From JBBRVW01 sp963784645 (lineage in GTDB: Bacteria; Actinomycetota; Actinomycetes; JACCUZ01): a stretch of 64,000 nucleotides of DNA. A model generated the notes under the pieces. It searched no databases. It saw only the letters and a list, made by a program, of their open reading frames with translations, and was not told the DNA's origin. Where the stretch lies: the NCBI GenBank assembly GCA_963784645.1, contig CAWARY010000002.1, forward strand, positions 310,001 through 374,000, in the 5' to 3' direction. Below, one piece after another: positions 42,514 through 56,416 of this stretch. The translations under genes were made by a program, and so were the position numbers. How positions within the stretch are numbered: position 1 is the stretch's first letter; each line of letters starts with the position of its first letter.

Positions 42514-42709
42514 TGTCCACCGGGCGGAACTCGAGGCCCCTCGGTTGTGGACAACCGCTTGCTGACGAGGCAGCGGCGGCCCTAGTGTCTCGCGGGTCGC
42601 CGGGTGTTCCCCTCCCGTCGCAGCACGGAATTCGGCGCCCAGCCCCTGCGTGCTTCGGGGCAAACCGGGACAACGTGTGTACACAGGTTGTGGACGACGA
42701 TGTGGACAG
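42514..42709. promoter_or_regulatory. rpmH-dnaA intergenic DnaA boxes
   Basis: The 654-base gap (42195-42848) holds a perfect TTGTCCACA box on the minus strand at 42546-42554. Near matches are at 42513-42521 (GTGTCCACC, 2 mismatches), 42689-42697 (TGTGGACGA) and 42701-42709 (TGTGGACAG). DnaA autoregulation or origin function is likely. No gene is supported here. Confidence 0.7.
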
Positions 42710-42848
42710 ACCGGTTCCAGCCGCCCGAGGTGGCACGGATGGGGCCGGCCGGCCGCACCGGGACGCCACGACGAGAAGGGCCTGACAGCGTGCCTGCGCG
42801 CGCAGCGGGTCGAACCGTGCGCCGCGGCGCACGCGGGAGGGATTGCGC

Positions 42849-44384
42849 GTGACCGACGAGACCGGCGCCCGGACGACCCAGCTCGAGGACCAGTCGCCGC
42901 TCTCCCCGGCCGACCCCCCCGTGCCCGAGCGTGAGTCGGCGGCCGACTGGGCGCCGGTGTGGTCGCGGGCGCTGGCCGTCCTGGAGCAGACGGTCACCCA
43001 GCAGCAGGAACGGGCGCTGGTCCGGCTCAGCCGGCTGGACGGCGTGGTCGGCGAGACCGCGCTCCTCTCGGTCCCGCACCACTACGCCAAGGACGTCATC
43101 GAGGCCCGGCTCCGGCAGGTGGTCTCCGCCGTGCTGACCGAGCAGGTCGGACGCGAGCTCCGGCTGGCCGTCGTCGTCGACCCCAGCCTGGACACCGACG
43201 GCCCGCCGGCCGCACCCGCCGCGCCGGCCCCGACCGTCGCAGCGGTCCCGTTGTCCGTGGTCCCGGCCGAGGCGGCAACGGCCACCGATCCGCCCGCCCA
43301 CGACACGCCGGGCACCGGCCGCGAGCCCGGCGCGCGGCAGTCGGAGCCGACCCGCCTCAACCCGCGCTACGTGTTCGAGACGTTCGTCATCGGCTCGAGC
43401 AACAGGTTCGCCCACGCTGCGGCGGTCGCGGTGGCCGAGGCGCCGGCCAAGGCGTACAACCCGCTGTTCATCTACGGCGACTCCGGGCTGGGCAAGACCC
43501 ACCTGCTGCACGCCATCGGGCACTACGGCATGAGCCTGTTCCCGGGCGTGAAGGTGCGCTACGTGAGCTCGGAGGAGTTCACCAACGACTTCATCAACTC
43601 GATCCGCGACGGCAAGGCCGACGGCTTCCGCCGGCGCTACCGCGACGTGGACATCCTCCTGGTCGACGACATCCAGTTCCTGGAGAACAAGGAGCAGACG
43701 CAGGAGGAGTTCTTCCACACGTTCAACACGTTGCACAACGCGAACAAGCAGATCGTCATCTCCTCCGACCGGCCCCCCCAGCAGCTGGTGACCCTGGAGG
43801 ACCGCCTGCGCAACCGGTTCCACTGGGGCCTCATCACCGACGTGCAGCCGCCCGAGCTCGAGACCCGCATCGCCATCCTGCGCAAGAAGGCCGCACAGGA
43901 GCGGTTGGCGGCGCCGCCCGAGGTGCTCGAGTTCATCGCCAGCAAGATCTCGACCAACATCCGCGAGCTCGAGGGCGCGCTGATCCGGGTCACGGCGTTC
44001 GCCAGCCTCAACCGGCAGGGCGTCGACCTGGCCCTCGCCGAGATCGTGCTCAAGGACCTCATCCCCGACCACACCCAGCCCGAGATCACCGCCGCCACGA
44101 TCATGGCCCAGACCGCGGCGTACTTCGGCCAGTCCATGGAGGACCTGTGCGGCTCCTCCCGCTCCCGGGTCCTGGTCACCGCCCGGCAGATCGCCATGTA
44201 CCTCTGCCGTGAGCTCACCGACCTGTCGCTGCCCAAGATCGGCCAGCAGTTCGGCGGCCGCGACCACACGACGGTCATGCACGCGGACAAGAAGATCCGC
44301 CACCTGATGGCCGAGCGCCGCAGCGTCTACAACCAGGTCACCGAGCTGACCAACCGGATCAAGTCCCAGTCCCGGGCGGTCTGA
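42849..44384 (+). CDS. dnaA: Chromosomal replication initiator DnaA
   Basis: This 511-residue AAA+ initiator melts oriC. Domain I (about 25-105) is followed by a disordered linker (about 105-170). The AAA+ core has Walker A GDSGLGKTHLLHA (about 210-217) and Walker B LLVDDIQFLENKE (about 270). The DNA-binding domain carries LSLPKIGQQFGGRDHTTVMHA near 462-482. GTG at 42849 has GGGAGGG 7 bases upstream; TTG at 42843 lies too close. It is flanked by box clusters on both sides. Confidence 0.97.
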   Translation: MTDETGARTTQLEDQSPLSPADPPVPERESAADWAPVWSRALAVLEQTVTQQQERALVRLSRLDGVVGETALLSVPHHYAKDVIEARLRQVVSAVLTEQVGRELRLAVVVDPSLDTDGPPAAPAAPAPTVAAVPLSVVPAEAATATDPPAHDTPGTGREPGARQSEPTRLNPRYVFETFVIGSSNRFAHAAAVAVAEAPAKAYNPLFIYGDSGLGKTHLLHAIGHYGMSLFPGVKVRYVSSEEFTNDFINSIRDGKADGFRRRYRDVDILLVDDIQFLENKEQTQEEFFHTFNTLHNANKQIVISSDRPPQQLVTLEDRLRNRFHWGLITDVQPPELETRIAILRKKAAQERLAAPPEVLEFIASKISTNIRELEGALIRVTAFASLNRQGVDLALAEIVLKDLIPDHTQPEITAATIMAQTAAYFGQSMEDLCGSSRSRVLVTARQIAMYLCRELTDLSLPKIGQQFGGRDHTTVMHADKKIRHLMAERRSVYNQVTELTNRIKSQSRAV

Positions 44385-44434
44385 CGTGCCGGTCGCCGGC
44401 CCCCGGCACGCCCCGCCGGCTCGCGTCAACACCA

Positions 44435-44687
44435 TGGGGACAACCCTGTGGACAGACGCCTCCGGGGGCGGCGCCCGGCTGTGGACGACGGCGGACGCCG
44501 ACCGTCGTGCACAGGGCACGGGGGGTCGTACCCAGGCACGTACCCCGAGTGTCCCCACCCCCTCGTACCGTCTGACCTGCGACGATGGTCGATCTCCACA
44601 GTGTTCACCACCCCTGGTAAGACCACGACAGTTACCTAGGGAGTTGGATCAGCACACCATCACAAGGACCGGTGGGTCCGTGGACAA
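44435..44687. promoter_or_regulatory. oriC: oriC region (dnaA-dnaN intergenic)
   Basis: The 354-base gap holds four single-mismatch DnaA boxes: TGGGGACAA (44435), TGTGGACAG (44447), TGTGGACGA (44480) and CGTGGACAA (44679). A relatively AT-rich stretch at about 44615-44650 (GGTAAGACCACGACAGTTAC) could be the unwinding element. Boxes are fewer than in Streptomyces, so part of the origin may lie in the rpmH-dnaA gap. Confidence 0.75.
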
Positions 44688-44738
44688 CCGTTCCGGCGCA
44701 GTCGACGACTGGCCGGTCGAGAAGGTCGGAGGTGCTCG

Positions 44739-45869
44739 GTGAGGTTCCGGGTGGAACGCGACGTCCTGGCGGACGCGGTGGCGTGGGCCGCCCGCAGCCT
44801 GCCGGCCCGGCCGCCGGTGCCGGTGCTGGCCGGCCTGATGCTGGACGCCGCCGACGGTCGGCTGGTCCTGTCGAGCTTCGACTACGAGGTCTCGGCCCGG
44901 GTCGAGGTGCCGGCCGAGGTCACCGAGGCGGGGGTGGCACTGGTCAGCGGCCGCCTGCTCGCCGACATCTCCCGCAGCCTGCCGTCCCGACCGGTCGACG
45001 TCGCCACCGACGGCTCCAAGGTGGTCGTGACCTGCGGCTCCTCCCGGTTCACCCTGCTCACCCTCCCTGTCGAGGACTACCCGGCCCTGCCCGAGATGCC
45101 CGGCGCGTCCGGCTCGCTGCACGGCGACGCGTTCGCCACCGCGGTCGGTCAGGTCTCCATCGCCGCCGGGCGCGACGACACGCTCCCGGTCCTCACCGGC
45201 GTCCGGCTCGAGATCGAGGGCTCCACGATCACGATGGCCGCCACCGACCGCTACCGGCTGGCGGTCCGCGAGCTGGCCTGGTCACCCGAGCAGACCGGTC
45301 TCGAGGCGATCGCACTGGTGCCGGCCCGGACCCTGGCCGACACCGCCAAGGCGCTGGTCCACGCCGAGAAGGTGACCGTCGCCCTCGCGACGCCCGGAGC
45401 CGGCGAGGGCCTGGTCGGGTTCGAGGGTTCCGGGCGCCGCACGACGTCCAGGCTGCTCGACGGCGAGTTCCCGAAGTACAAGTCGCTGCTGCCGGCCGAG
45501 TCGGCGAGCGTCGCCACCGTCAGCACGGCCGGCCTGGTCGAGTCGGTGCGCCGGGTCGCGCTGGTCGCCGAGCGCAACACCCCGATCCGGCTCAGCTTCT
45601 CGGCCGGCGAGGTCACGCTCGAGGCCGGCACCGGCGACGAGGCGCAGGCGTCGGAGTCGCTGGATGCCACGCTCGACGGCGACGACATCTCGATCGCGTT
45701 CAACCCGGCGTACCTGCTCGACGGCCTGGGCGTCCTGGGGGCCGACCATGCCGAGCTGCGGTTCACCGCCGCGACGCGGCCGGCCGTGCTGGCGGGCAAG
45801 GACTCCGTCGACTCGACGGCCGGCGACGACTACCGCTACCTGCTGATGCCGGTGCGGCTCTCCGGCTGA
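44739..45869 (+). CDS. dnaN: DNA polymerase III sliding clamp (beta)
   Basis: This 376-residue ring clamp has three similar domains. It starts RFRVERDVLADAVAWAARSL and contains SFDYEVSARVEV, ISRSLPSRPVDV, VLTGVRLEIEGSTITMAATD and a C-terminal DDYRYLLMPVRL. It tethers polymerase and repair factors to DNA. GTG at 44739 is preceded by GGAGG. It is downstream of dnaA across the origin. Confidence 0.97.
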   Translation: MRFRVERDVLADAVAWAARSLPARPPVPVLAGLMLDAADGRLVLSSFDYEVSARVEVPAEVTEAGVALVSGRLLADISRSLPSRPVDVATDGSKVVVTCGSSRFTLLTLPVEDYPALPEMPGASGSLHGDAFATAVGQVSIAAGRDDTLPVLTGVRLEIEGSTITMAATDRYRLAVRELAWSPEQTGLEAIALVPARTLADTAKALVHAEKVTVALATPGAGEGLVGFEGSGRRTTSRLLDGEFPKYKSLLPAESASVATVSTAGLVESVRRVALVAERNTPIRLSFSAGEVTLEAGTGDEAQASESLDATLDGDDISIAFNPAYLLDGLGVLGADHAELRFTAATRPAVLAGKDSVDSTAGDDYRYLLMPVRLSG

Positions 45870-45940
45870 GACGTCGCTCGCATCACCGGCCCCCGCTGGG
45901 GCAGGCTCGGCAGCAGGACCTCGCGTCGGAAGGCGGCAGC

Positions 45941-46843
<903 letters not shown>

Positions 46844-46887
46844 GTCGTGTCCCTCCACCCCGTCCCGGCGCCGCGGCAGCTGCCGTC

Positions 46888-48090
46888 GTGAGGATCACGC
46901 ACCTCTCGCTGCGCGACTTCCGGTCGTACACCGAGGTCGAGCTGCCTCTCGACGCAGGCGTCACCGCACTGGTCGGTCCCAACGGGCAGGGCAAGACCAA
47001 CCTCGTCGAGGCCGTCAACTACCTCGCGACGCTCGGGTCGCACCGCGTCGCGCAGGACGCGCCGCTGGTGCGGCTGGGTGCGGAACGCGCGGTGGTCCGC
47101 GGCCAGGTGGTCCGCGACGACCGGCAGCTGCTCGTCGAGCTGGAGATCACACCGGGGCGGGCCAACCGCGCCCGGGTCAACCGCGCACCGGTACCGCGCC
47201 CGCGTGACGTCCTCGGCATCCTGCGCTCGGTGCTGTTCGCGCCCGAGGACCTCGCCCTGGTCAAGGGCGACCCGGCGGAGCGGCGGCGGTTCCTCGACGA
47301 GCTGCTGGTCCTCCGGCACCCACGCTTCGCCGGCGTACGCGCCGACTACGACCGCGTCCTCAAGCAGCGCAACGCGCTGCTGCGGTCGGGCGCGGGGCGG
47401 CGGGCGGAACAGGTCGACCTGCGCACCCTGGAGGTGTGGGACTCCCACCTCGGCAGCGTCGGCGGCGAGCTCCTGGCGGCGCGGCTGGACCTCGTCGACG
47501 CGCTGCGACCACTGGTCGACAAGGCGTACCAGTCGGTGTCCGAGTCGAGCTTCGCGTCGAGCGGTCCAGCCACCATCGACTACCGCAGCTCGCTCTTCGA
47601 GCCTCGACGACCGGAGCGAGGGACGAGCGGAGAAGGAGGGCTCGGGCAGGATCGCGACGACGTGCCGCTGGTCGCCGACAAGGACCTGCTCGCGGCCGCG
47701 CTGCTCGACCGGATGGCGGCGGAGCGCAAGGCCGAGCTGGAGCGCGGGGTCTCGCTGGTCGGCCCGCACCGCGACGAGCTGCTGCTCAAGCTCGGTCCGC
47801 TGCCGGCTCGGGGCTACGCGAGCCACGGAGAGTCCTGGTCGTTCGCGCTGGCCCTGCGGCTGGCGTCGTACGACCTGCTGCGGGCCGAGTCCGACGCCGG
47901 CGGCGAGCCGGTCCTCGTGCTCGACGACGTGTTCGCCGAGCTCGACGACCATCGCCGCGACCGGCTCGCCGGGATGGTCGCGGGCGCCGAGCAGGTGCTC
48001 GTCACCGCGGCGGTTCCCAGCGACGTGCCCGAGGAGCTCGCCGGTGCACGGGTCGACGTGATGGGCGCCGAGGTACGGCGGGTCCGATGA
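46888..48090 (+). CDS. recF: DNA repair and recombination protein RecF
   Basis: This 400-residue SMC-like ATPase helps load RecA on gapped DNA. It has Walker A ALVGPNGQGKTNLVEAVNYL, GVSLVGPHRDELLLKLG (signature region) and Walker B PVLVLDDVFAELDDHRRDRL. Between about 235 and 262 is a hydrophilic linker, FEPRRPERGTSGEGGLGQDR, that looks like a local insertion and has a purine-rich DNA composition. GTG at 46888 begins VRITHLSLRDFRSY. It overlaps the DUF721 gene by 4 bases. Confidence 0.95.
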   Translation: MRITHLSLRDFRSYTEVELPLDAGVTALVGPNGQGKTNLVEAVNYLATLGSHRVAQDAPLVRLGAERAVVRGQVVRDDRQLLVELEITPGRANRARVNRAPVPRPRDVLGILRSVLFAPEDLALVKGDPAERRRFLDELLVLRHPRFAGVRADYDRVLKQRNALLRSGAGRRAEQVDLRTLEVWDSHLGSVGGELLAARLDLVDALRPLVDKAYQSVSESSFASSGPATIDYRSSLFEPRRPERGTSGEGGLGQDRDDVPLVADKDLLAAALLDRMAAERKAELERGVSLVGPHRDELLLKLGPLPARGYASHGESWSFALALRLASYDLLRAESDAGGEPVLVLDDVFAELDDHRRDRLAGMVAGAEQVLVTAAVPSDVPEELAGARVDVMGAEVRRVR

Positions 48091-48686
48091 CGCAGCCGCC
48101 CGACCCCTCGCCCGCCGCCGGTCCCGGCGACGACCCGCCCACCGACGAGCCCCGCCCGCGTCGCTCCGGGCTCGACGTCGCGCGCGAGGCGCTGGCCGGT
48201 GCGCGGACGGAGGCCCGTCGGCTCGGCTTCGCGCCGGGGCGGCCGCTGCCGCCTGCCGACCGCGGTGCCGGCTCCGGCCGCCGCCGGTCGCGGTTCGACG
48301 ACGACACCCGCAGCGGCGCGCACCCCGACGAGCGCGACCCGCAGCTGCTCGGCCCCACCCTCGACCGGCTGGTGGTCGAACGCGGCTGGGAGACCGACAA
48401 GGCGGTCGGTGGCGTCATGGGCCGGTGGCCGGCGATCGTCGGGCCGCAGATCGCGGCGCACGCGGTCCCGCTCTCCTTCGACGACGGCGAGCTGGTGCTC
48501 GGCGCCGACTCGACGGCCTGGGCGACCCAGATCCGGCTGCTCGCGCCGACCCTGCTGGCCCGGCTGGCCGAGGACCTCGGTGCCGGGGTCGTCACCACCG
48601 TGACGGTCCGCGGGCCCGGCGGGCCGTCGTGGAAGAAGGGCCGGCTGGCGGTCCCCGGCCGGGGTCCGCGGGACACCTACGGCTGA
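48087..48686 (+). CDS. DUF721 (DciA-like) protein
   Basis: This 199-residue protein has the DUF721 domain in its C-terminal half: VVERGWETDKAVGGVMGRWPAIVG, HAVPLSFDDGELVLGADSTA and WATQIRLLAPTLLARL. DUF721 proteins include DciA, the helicase-loading factor in bacteria without DnaC, so it may load DnaB (family knowledge plus inference). The N-terminal half is disordered and basic. It overlaps recF by 4 bases and is part of the dnaA-gyrB cluster. Confidence 0.88.
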   Translation: MTQPPDPSPAAGPGDDPPTDEPRPRRSGLDVAREALAGARTEARRLGFAPGRPLPPADRGAGSGRRRSRFDDDTRSGAHPDERDPQLLGPTLDRLVVERGWETDKAVGGVMGRWPAIVGPQIAAHAVPLSFDDGELVLGADSTAWATQIRLLAPTLLARLAEDLGAGVVTTVTVRGPGGPSWKKGRLAVPGRGPRDTYG

Positions 48687-48711
48687 GCGCCGCGGGTGCC
48701 CGCCCGCCGCT

Positions 48712-48768
48712 CCATGATCCACAGTGAATCCATTGGAAGAAGTCCAACAGATCCACTGTGGATCATGG
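48712..48768. repeat. 57-bp palindrome, copy E (second repeat family)
   Basis: The arms CCATGATCCACAGTG and CACTGTGGATCATGG (15 bp, perfect) enclose a mismatched middle with an inner TTGGA/TCCAA stem. It is related to copy D at 20836-20886. It lies 25 bases after the DUF721 stop and may end that transcript. Confidence 0.85.
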
Positions 48769-49107
48769 AAACCGGCGGACGGCGGCTGGGGCATTTCCCT
48801 CCGTCCGAAGCGGCTGTTGACCTGACCGCGCCTCGGACGGCCGGCAGGTACCGCCGAAGCGGTGATGTCCTGGTTCGTCCCGCCGGCCGCGACTGTCCGC
48901 GGCGCCTCAGGGACGTTATCGACCCCCCGGTCGCGTGGGGGGAGCCATCCCCACCCTGGTACGGGCCGGAAAACCGTCCCCAGGGGCCCCTCGTGCCCGG
49001 TTCTGAGCAATGGGACAGGCTAGGATGAGCCAGCCCGCGCGGGCGCACCCGCGCCAGCCCCCTGCCGCCGCCTCCGGGCGGCGCATGCGCGTGACGAAAG
49101 GTGTTCC
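48769..49107 (+). other. gyrB upstream region, no gene
   Basis: About 340 bases lie between the palindrome and gyrB. A TAGGAT (49021-49026) is a candidate -10 but has no well-spaced -35. GAAAGG (49096-49101) is the gyrB ribosome site. Nothing else was recognised. Confidence 0.3.
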
Positions 49108-51156
<2,049 letters not shown>

Positions 51157-51219
51157 TCGCTCCCCTGATTCCTGAACGCCTTGCTGCCGACGCAGCGCCT
51201 CTTCTAGGAGCAGCTTTCC

Positions 51220-53850
<2,631 letters not shown>

Positions 53851-53875
53851 CGCACGAGACGAGGCGAGGCGCGTG

Positions 53876-54367
53876 GTGAGCACCCCCCAGGGCTCCGGAC
53901 GGGAGTGGCGTGGCGGTCCCCCCACGGCCACCATGTCTCCTGTGACCGACCCGCTGGCCGGCGCCACCCAGGCGCGCCCCGCAGCGCGGGTGCGCGCCCG
54001 GCGCGCGCGACTGGTGCTCAGCCGCGTGGACCCGTGGTCGGTCATGAAGCTGGCGTTCCTGCTCGCGATCGCGCTGGCCATCGTCGCGGTCGTCGCGGTG
54101 TTCGTCCTCTGGTCGGTGCTCGACGCGATGGGCGTCTTCGACTCGGTCGGCAGCACCGTCGAGAGCGTCACCCGCTCCTCCGACAACGCCCAGGGCGTCA
54201 ACATCCTCGACTACGTCGGGCTGGGCAAGGTGCTCTCGATCACGATGGTGCTCTCGGCGGTCAACGCGGTGCTGCTGACCGCGCTGTGCACCCTCTCGGC
54301 CTTCCTCTACAACATGGCCGCCAGCCTGGTCGGCGGTCTGCACCTCACGTTCACCGAGGACGTCTGA
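53876..54367 (+). CDS. DUF3566 membrane protein
   Basis: This 163-residue protein has two membrane helices. The core begins RARLVLSRVDPWSVMKLAFL, the DUF3566 signature, with helix 1 at about 60-85 and helix 2 at about 115-150, plus a short C-terminal tail. It is the usual gene after gyrA in actinobacteria; function is unknown. GTG at 53876 follows GAGGCGAGG; GTG at 53873 is an alternative. Confidence 0.87.
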   Translation: MSTPQGSGREWRGGPPTATMSPVTDPLAGATQARPAARVRARRARLVLSRVDPWSVMKLAFLLAIALAIVAVVAVFVLWSVLDAMGVFDSVGSTVESVTRSSDNAQGVNILDYVGLGKVLSITMVLSAVNAVLLTALCTLSAFLYNMAASLVGGLHLTFTEDV

Positions 54368-54465
54368 CCGGTCCGTCATCCCCGGGACCGGACCGCCGGA
54401 TCTGGTTTCTGACGGCCGCCGCGGCTGGGGTAGTCTTGCGCGGCACCGATCGCACCCCGTCACCC

Positions 54466-54539
54466 GGGCCTATAGCTCAGTTGGTTAGAGCGCTGCCCTG
54501 ATAAGGCAGAGGTCAGTGGTTCAAATCCACTTAGGCCCA
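54466..54539 (+). tRNA. tRNA-Ile (GAT)
   Basis: This is a 74-base cloverleaf: acceptor GGGCCTA/TAGGCCC, D-arm AGCTCAGTTGGTTAGAGC, anticodon loop CTGATAA with GAT and T-loop GTTCAAATC. CCA is not encoded. A TAGTCT -10 lies at 54431-54436, with TTCTGA 18 bases before it. Confidence 0.96.
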
Positions 54540-54612
54540 CTCCGGCGTCCGACCGCGGCCCGGCCGGGCGTCACCGCGGAACGTGCGTCACGAAGAGCTG
54601 GGAGGACGCGCG

Positions 54613-54735
54613 ATGAAGAAGCTGCTTGCGCTGGTCGTCGCCGCCGTCGGGGGTGTGGTGGCCTGGAAGAAGATCACCGCCGACCGTAGCGCCGAGGCCG
54701 ATCTCTGGGCCGAGGCGACCGACCGGGTCGACTAG
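54613..54735 (+). CDS. DLW-39 family small peptide
   Basis: This 40-residue peptide starts MKKLLALVVAAVGGVVAWKK, with one hydrophobic helix, then ADRSAEADLWAEATDRVD with the conserved DLW. DLW-39 peptides are a short actinobacterial family near the gyrA-tRNA region; function is unknown. GGGAGGA lies 6-8 bases before ATG. It sits between tRNA-Ile and tRNA-Ala. Confidence 0.85.
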   Translation: MKKLLALVVAAVGGVVAWKKITADRSAEADLWAEATDRVD

Positions 54736-54783
54736 CCCGCCGCCCCCCCACCTCGTGCGCGACCGGTCGCCCGTTCGCGCCGC

Positions 54784-54856
54784 GGGGACGTAGCTCAACT
54801 GGTAGAGCACCGCCTTTGCAAGGCGGGGGTTGAGGGTTCGAGTCCCTTCGTCTCCA
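54784..54856 (+). tRNA. tRNA-Ala (TGC)
   Basis: This is a 73-base cloverleaf: acceptor GGGGACG/CGTCTCC, D-arm TAGCTCAACTGGTAGAGCA, anticodon loop TTTGCAA with TGC and T-loop GTTCGAGTC. The genome encodes CCA directly after it (54857-54859). Confidence 0.96.
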
Positions 54857-54864
54857 CCACTCGC

Positions 54865-54897
54865 GGCCGCACTCGACAGGTCCTGCCGAGTGCGGCC
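54865..54897. terminator. Hairpin after tRNA-Ala
   Basis: The 11-bp arms GGCCGCACTCG and CGAGTGCGGCC enclose an 11-base loop, between tRNA-Ala and the convergent membrane-protein gene. Confidence 0.75.
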
Positions 54898-54915
54898 CAC
54901 GCAACCGTCAGTCCG

Positions 54916-55716
54916 TCACGTCGTCGAGCCGGGGTCCTTCGCGCCCTTGGCCGCGGCGTCGGACACCTTCTTCGCCCTGGCCGGGGTGACCTTCTCGGTG
55001 GTGGCGGCCGGCGGGGCTTCGGTCGACTCGTCGGCGGCGTCCGCCAGGGCCTCGTCCGGTCCGGCACCGGCGGGGTCGTCGGTGGTCGGCGCGGTCGCAG
55101 CGGCGGCCGCCGGGGAGCTGACCGCTGTGACGTTGCCTACCGGCGCCGACGGGCTGATCGCGGGCGAGGTCGGCGTGGTCCAGGCGTCGACCGGGTCCTG
55201 CGTCTTGGCGACCCAGGCCTTCCAGGCCGCCCAGGCGGCCCCGAAGACACCGACGACCAGGAACGCCTTGCGCACCCGGTGCTTCTTGCGGCTCGGCGCC
55301 GTCACCTCGCCGCGCAGTGCGGCCAGGGCGGCCGCGCTGCGGTCGGCGATCTCGTGCCGCTGCGGCTCGGTGGCCGCCAGGGCGGTGGCGAGGGCGCCGG
55401 TCACGGCAGGCAGGACGTCGGCGCGCACCTTCTCGACCGCGGGCTCGACCCTCGGCCCGGCCCAGTCCTTCGCGGTGTCGAGGTGCGGAGCCGCCCAGTC
55501 CCGGGCGCTGCTCACGCGCGGTGCTGCCCAGTCGACGGCGGTCTCGACCTTCGGGGCGGCCCAGTCGCGGGTGGCGTCGGCCGCTCGGAGGGTGGCCTCG
55601 CGCGCGTCGGACGCGACCGGGGCGACCGTCTTCGAGGCGCTCTTGCCGGCTCCGCGCACCTTGCGGCGGGCCTTCTTCACGTCGTTGTTCTTCTTGAGTG
55701 TCGTCAGGGCGGACAC
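54916..55716 (-). CDS. Repeat-rich single-pass membrane protein (DUF5324-like)
   Basis: This 266-residue protein has an N-terminal basic part, then four imperfect copies of a roughly 11-residue amphipathic repeat with core DWAAPKVETA (about residues 50-95). A helical segment and one membrane helix follow (about 148-165, KAFLVVGVFGAAWAAWKAW). The C-terminal 100 residues are Ala/Thr/Pro-rich and disordered. It recalls DUF5324 proteins near the same isomerase gene in Streptomyces. Function is unknown; apolipoprotein-like membrane or lipid contact is possible. GTG at 55716 is the start. Confidence 0.6.
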   Translation of the reverse strand: MSALTTLKKNNDVKKARRKVRGAGKSASKTVAPVASDAREATLRAADATRDWAAPKVETAVDWAAPRVSSARDWAAPHLDTAKDWAGPRVEPAVEKVRADVLPAVTGALATALAATEPQRHEIADRSAAALAALRGEVTAPSRKKHRVRKAFLVVGVFGAAWAAWKAWVAKTQDPVDAWTTPTSPAISPSAPVGNVTAVSSPAAAAATAPTTDDPAGAGPDEALADAADESTEAPPAATTEKVTPARAKKVSDAAAKGAKDPGSTT

Positions 55717-55880
55717 AGGGAACCTCCGGTCGGACGAGCGAGTGGTCGGCTCCTGCCCAGCGTCCTCCCCCCGAAACCGGAGGGGCCGGCCGCCCCCCGC
55801 TGCCCGGCGTACGACGTCCGGGTCCGCGTGCGAGGATGTGAGACCACCGATCCGACCGACCGTCTCGAGAAGGGACCCCC

Positions 55881-56411
55881 GTGGCCGAGGAGCTCTACGC
55901 CACCCTGAAGACCAACCGTGGCGACATCGTGGTGCAGCTGTTCCCGAACCACGCGCCGAAGACCGTGGCCAACTTCACCGAGCTGGCCGAGGGCACGCGC
56001 GAGTGGGTCGACCCGGGCACCGGTGAGAAGAGCACCGCCAAGCTCTACGACGGCACCATCTTCCACCGCGTCATCACCGGCTTCATGATCCAGGGCGGCG
56101 ACCCGCTGGGCACCGGCACCGGCGGCCCGGGCTACCGGTTCGCCGACGAGTTCCACCCCGAGCTGCAGTTCGACAAGCCGTACCTGCTCGCGATGGCCAA
56201 CGCCGGCCCCGGCACCAACGGCTCCCAGTTCTTCATCACGGTGGGCCCGACCCCGCACCTCAACCGCCGGCACACGATCTTCGGAGAGGTCGCCGACGGT
56301 CCCAGCCGCGAGGTCGTCGACGCGATCAGCAGCACCTCGACCGGGCCGAGCGACCGGCCGGTCGAGGACGTCGTGATCGAGAGCGTCCTCGTCGAGCGCA
56401 AGCAGTCCTGA
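55881..56411 (+). CDS. Peptidyl-prolyl cis-trans isomerase (cyclophilin type)
   Basis: This 176-residue cytoplasmic cyclophilin catalyses proline isomerisation during folding. Catalytic features are IFHRVITGFMIQGGDPLG, YLLAMANAGPGTNGSQFFIT and LNRRHTIFGEV. GAAGGGA precedes GTG. It is the standard gene between the gyrA/tRNA region and the rhomboid in actinobacteria. No signal peptide is seen. Confidence 0.95.
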   Translation: MAEELYATLKTNRGDIVVQLFPNHAPKTVANFTELAEGTREWVDPGTGEKSTAKLYDGTIFHRVITGFMIQGGDPLGTGTGGPGYRFADEFHPELQFDKPYLLAMANAGPGTNGSQFFITVGPTPHLNRRHTIFGEVADGPSREVVDAISSTSTGPSDRPVEDVVIESVLVERKQS

Positions 56412-56416
56412 CACCG

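Noticed and set aside
47600..47660. Short foreign insertion in recF
   Set aside because: The purine-rich linker segment looks odd, but it is in frame, short and lacks flanking repeats, so ordinary linker drift is as likely.
48769..49107. Definite gyrB promoter
   Set aside because: TAGGAT is a plausible -10 but there is no -35 at acceptable spacing.
54613..54735. DLW-39 reading frame as noise between tRNAs
   Set aside because: Kept instead as a gene, because the ribosome site, the membrane helix and the DLW motif agree.
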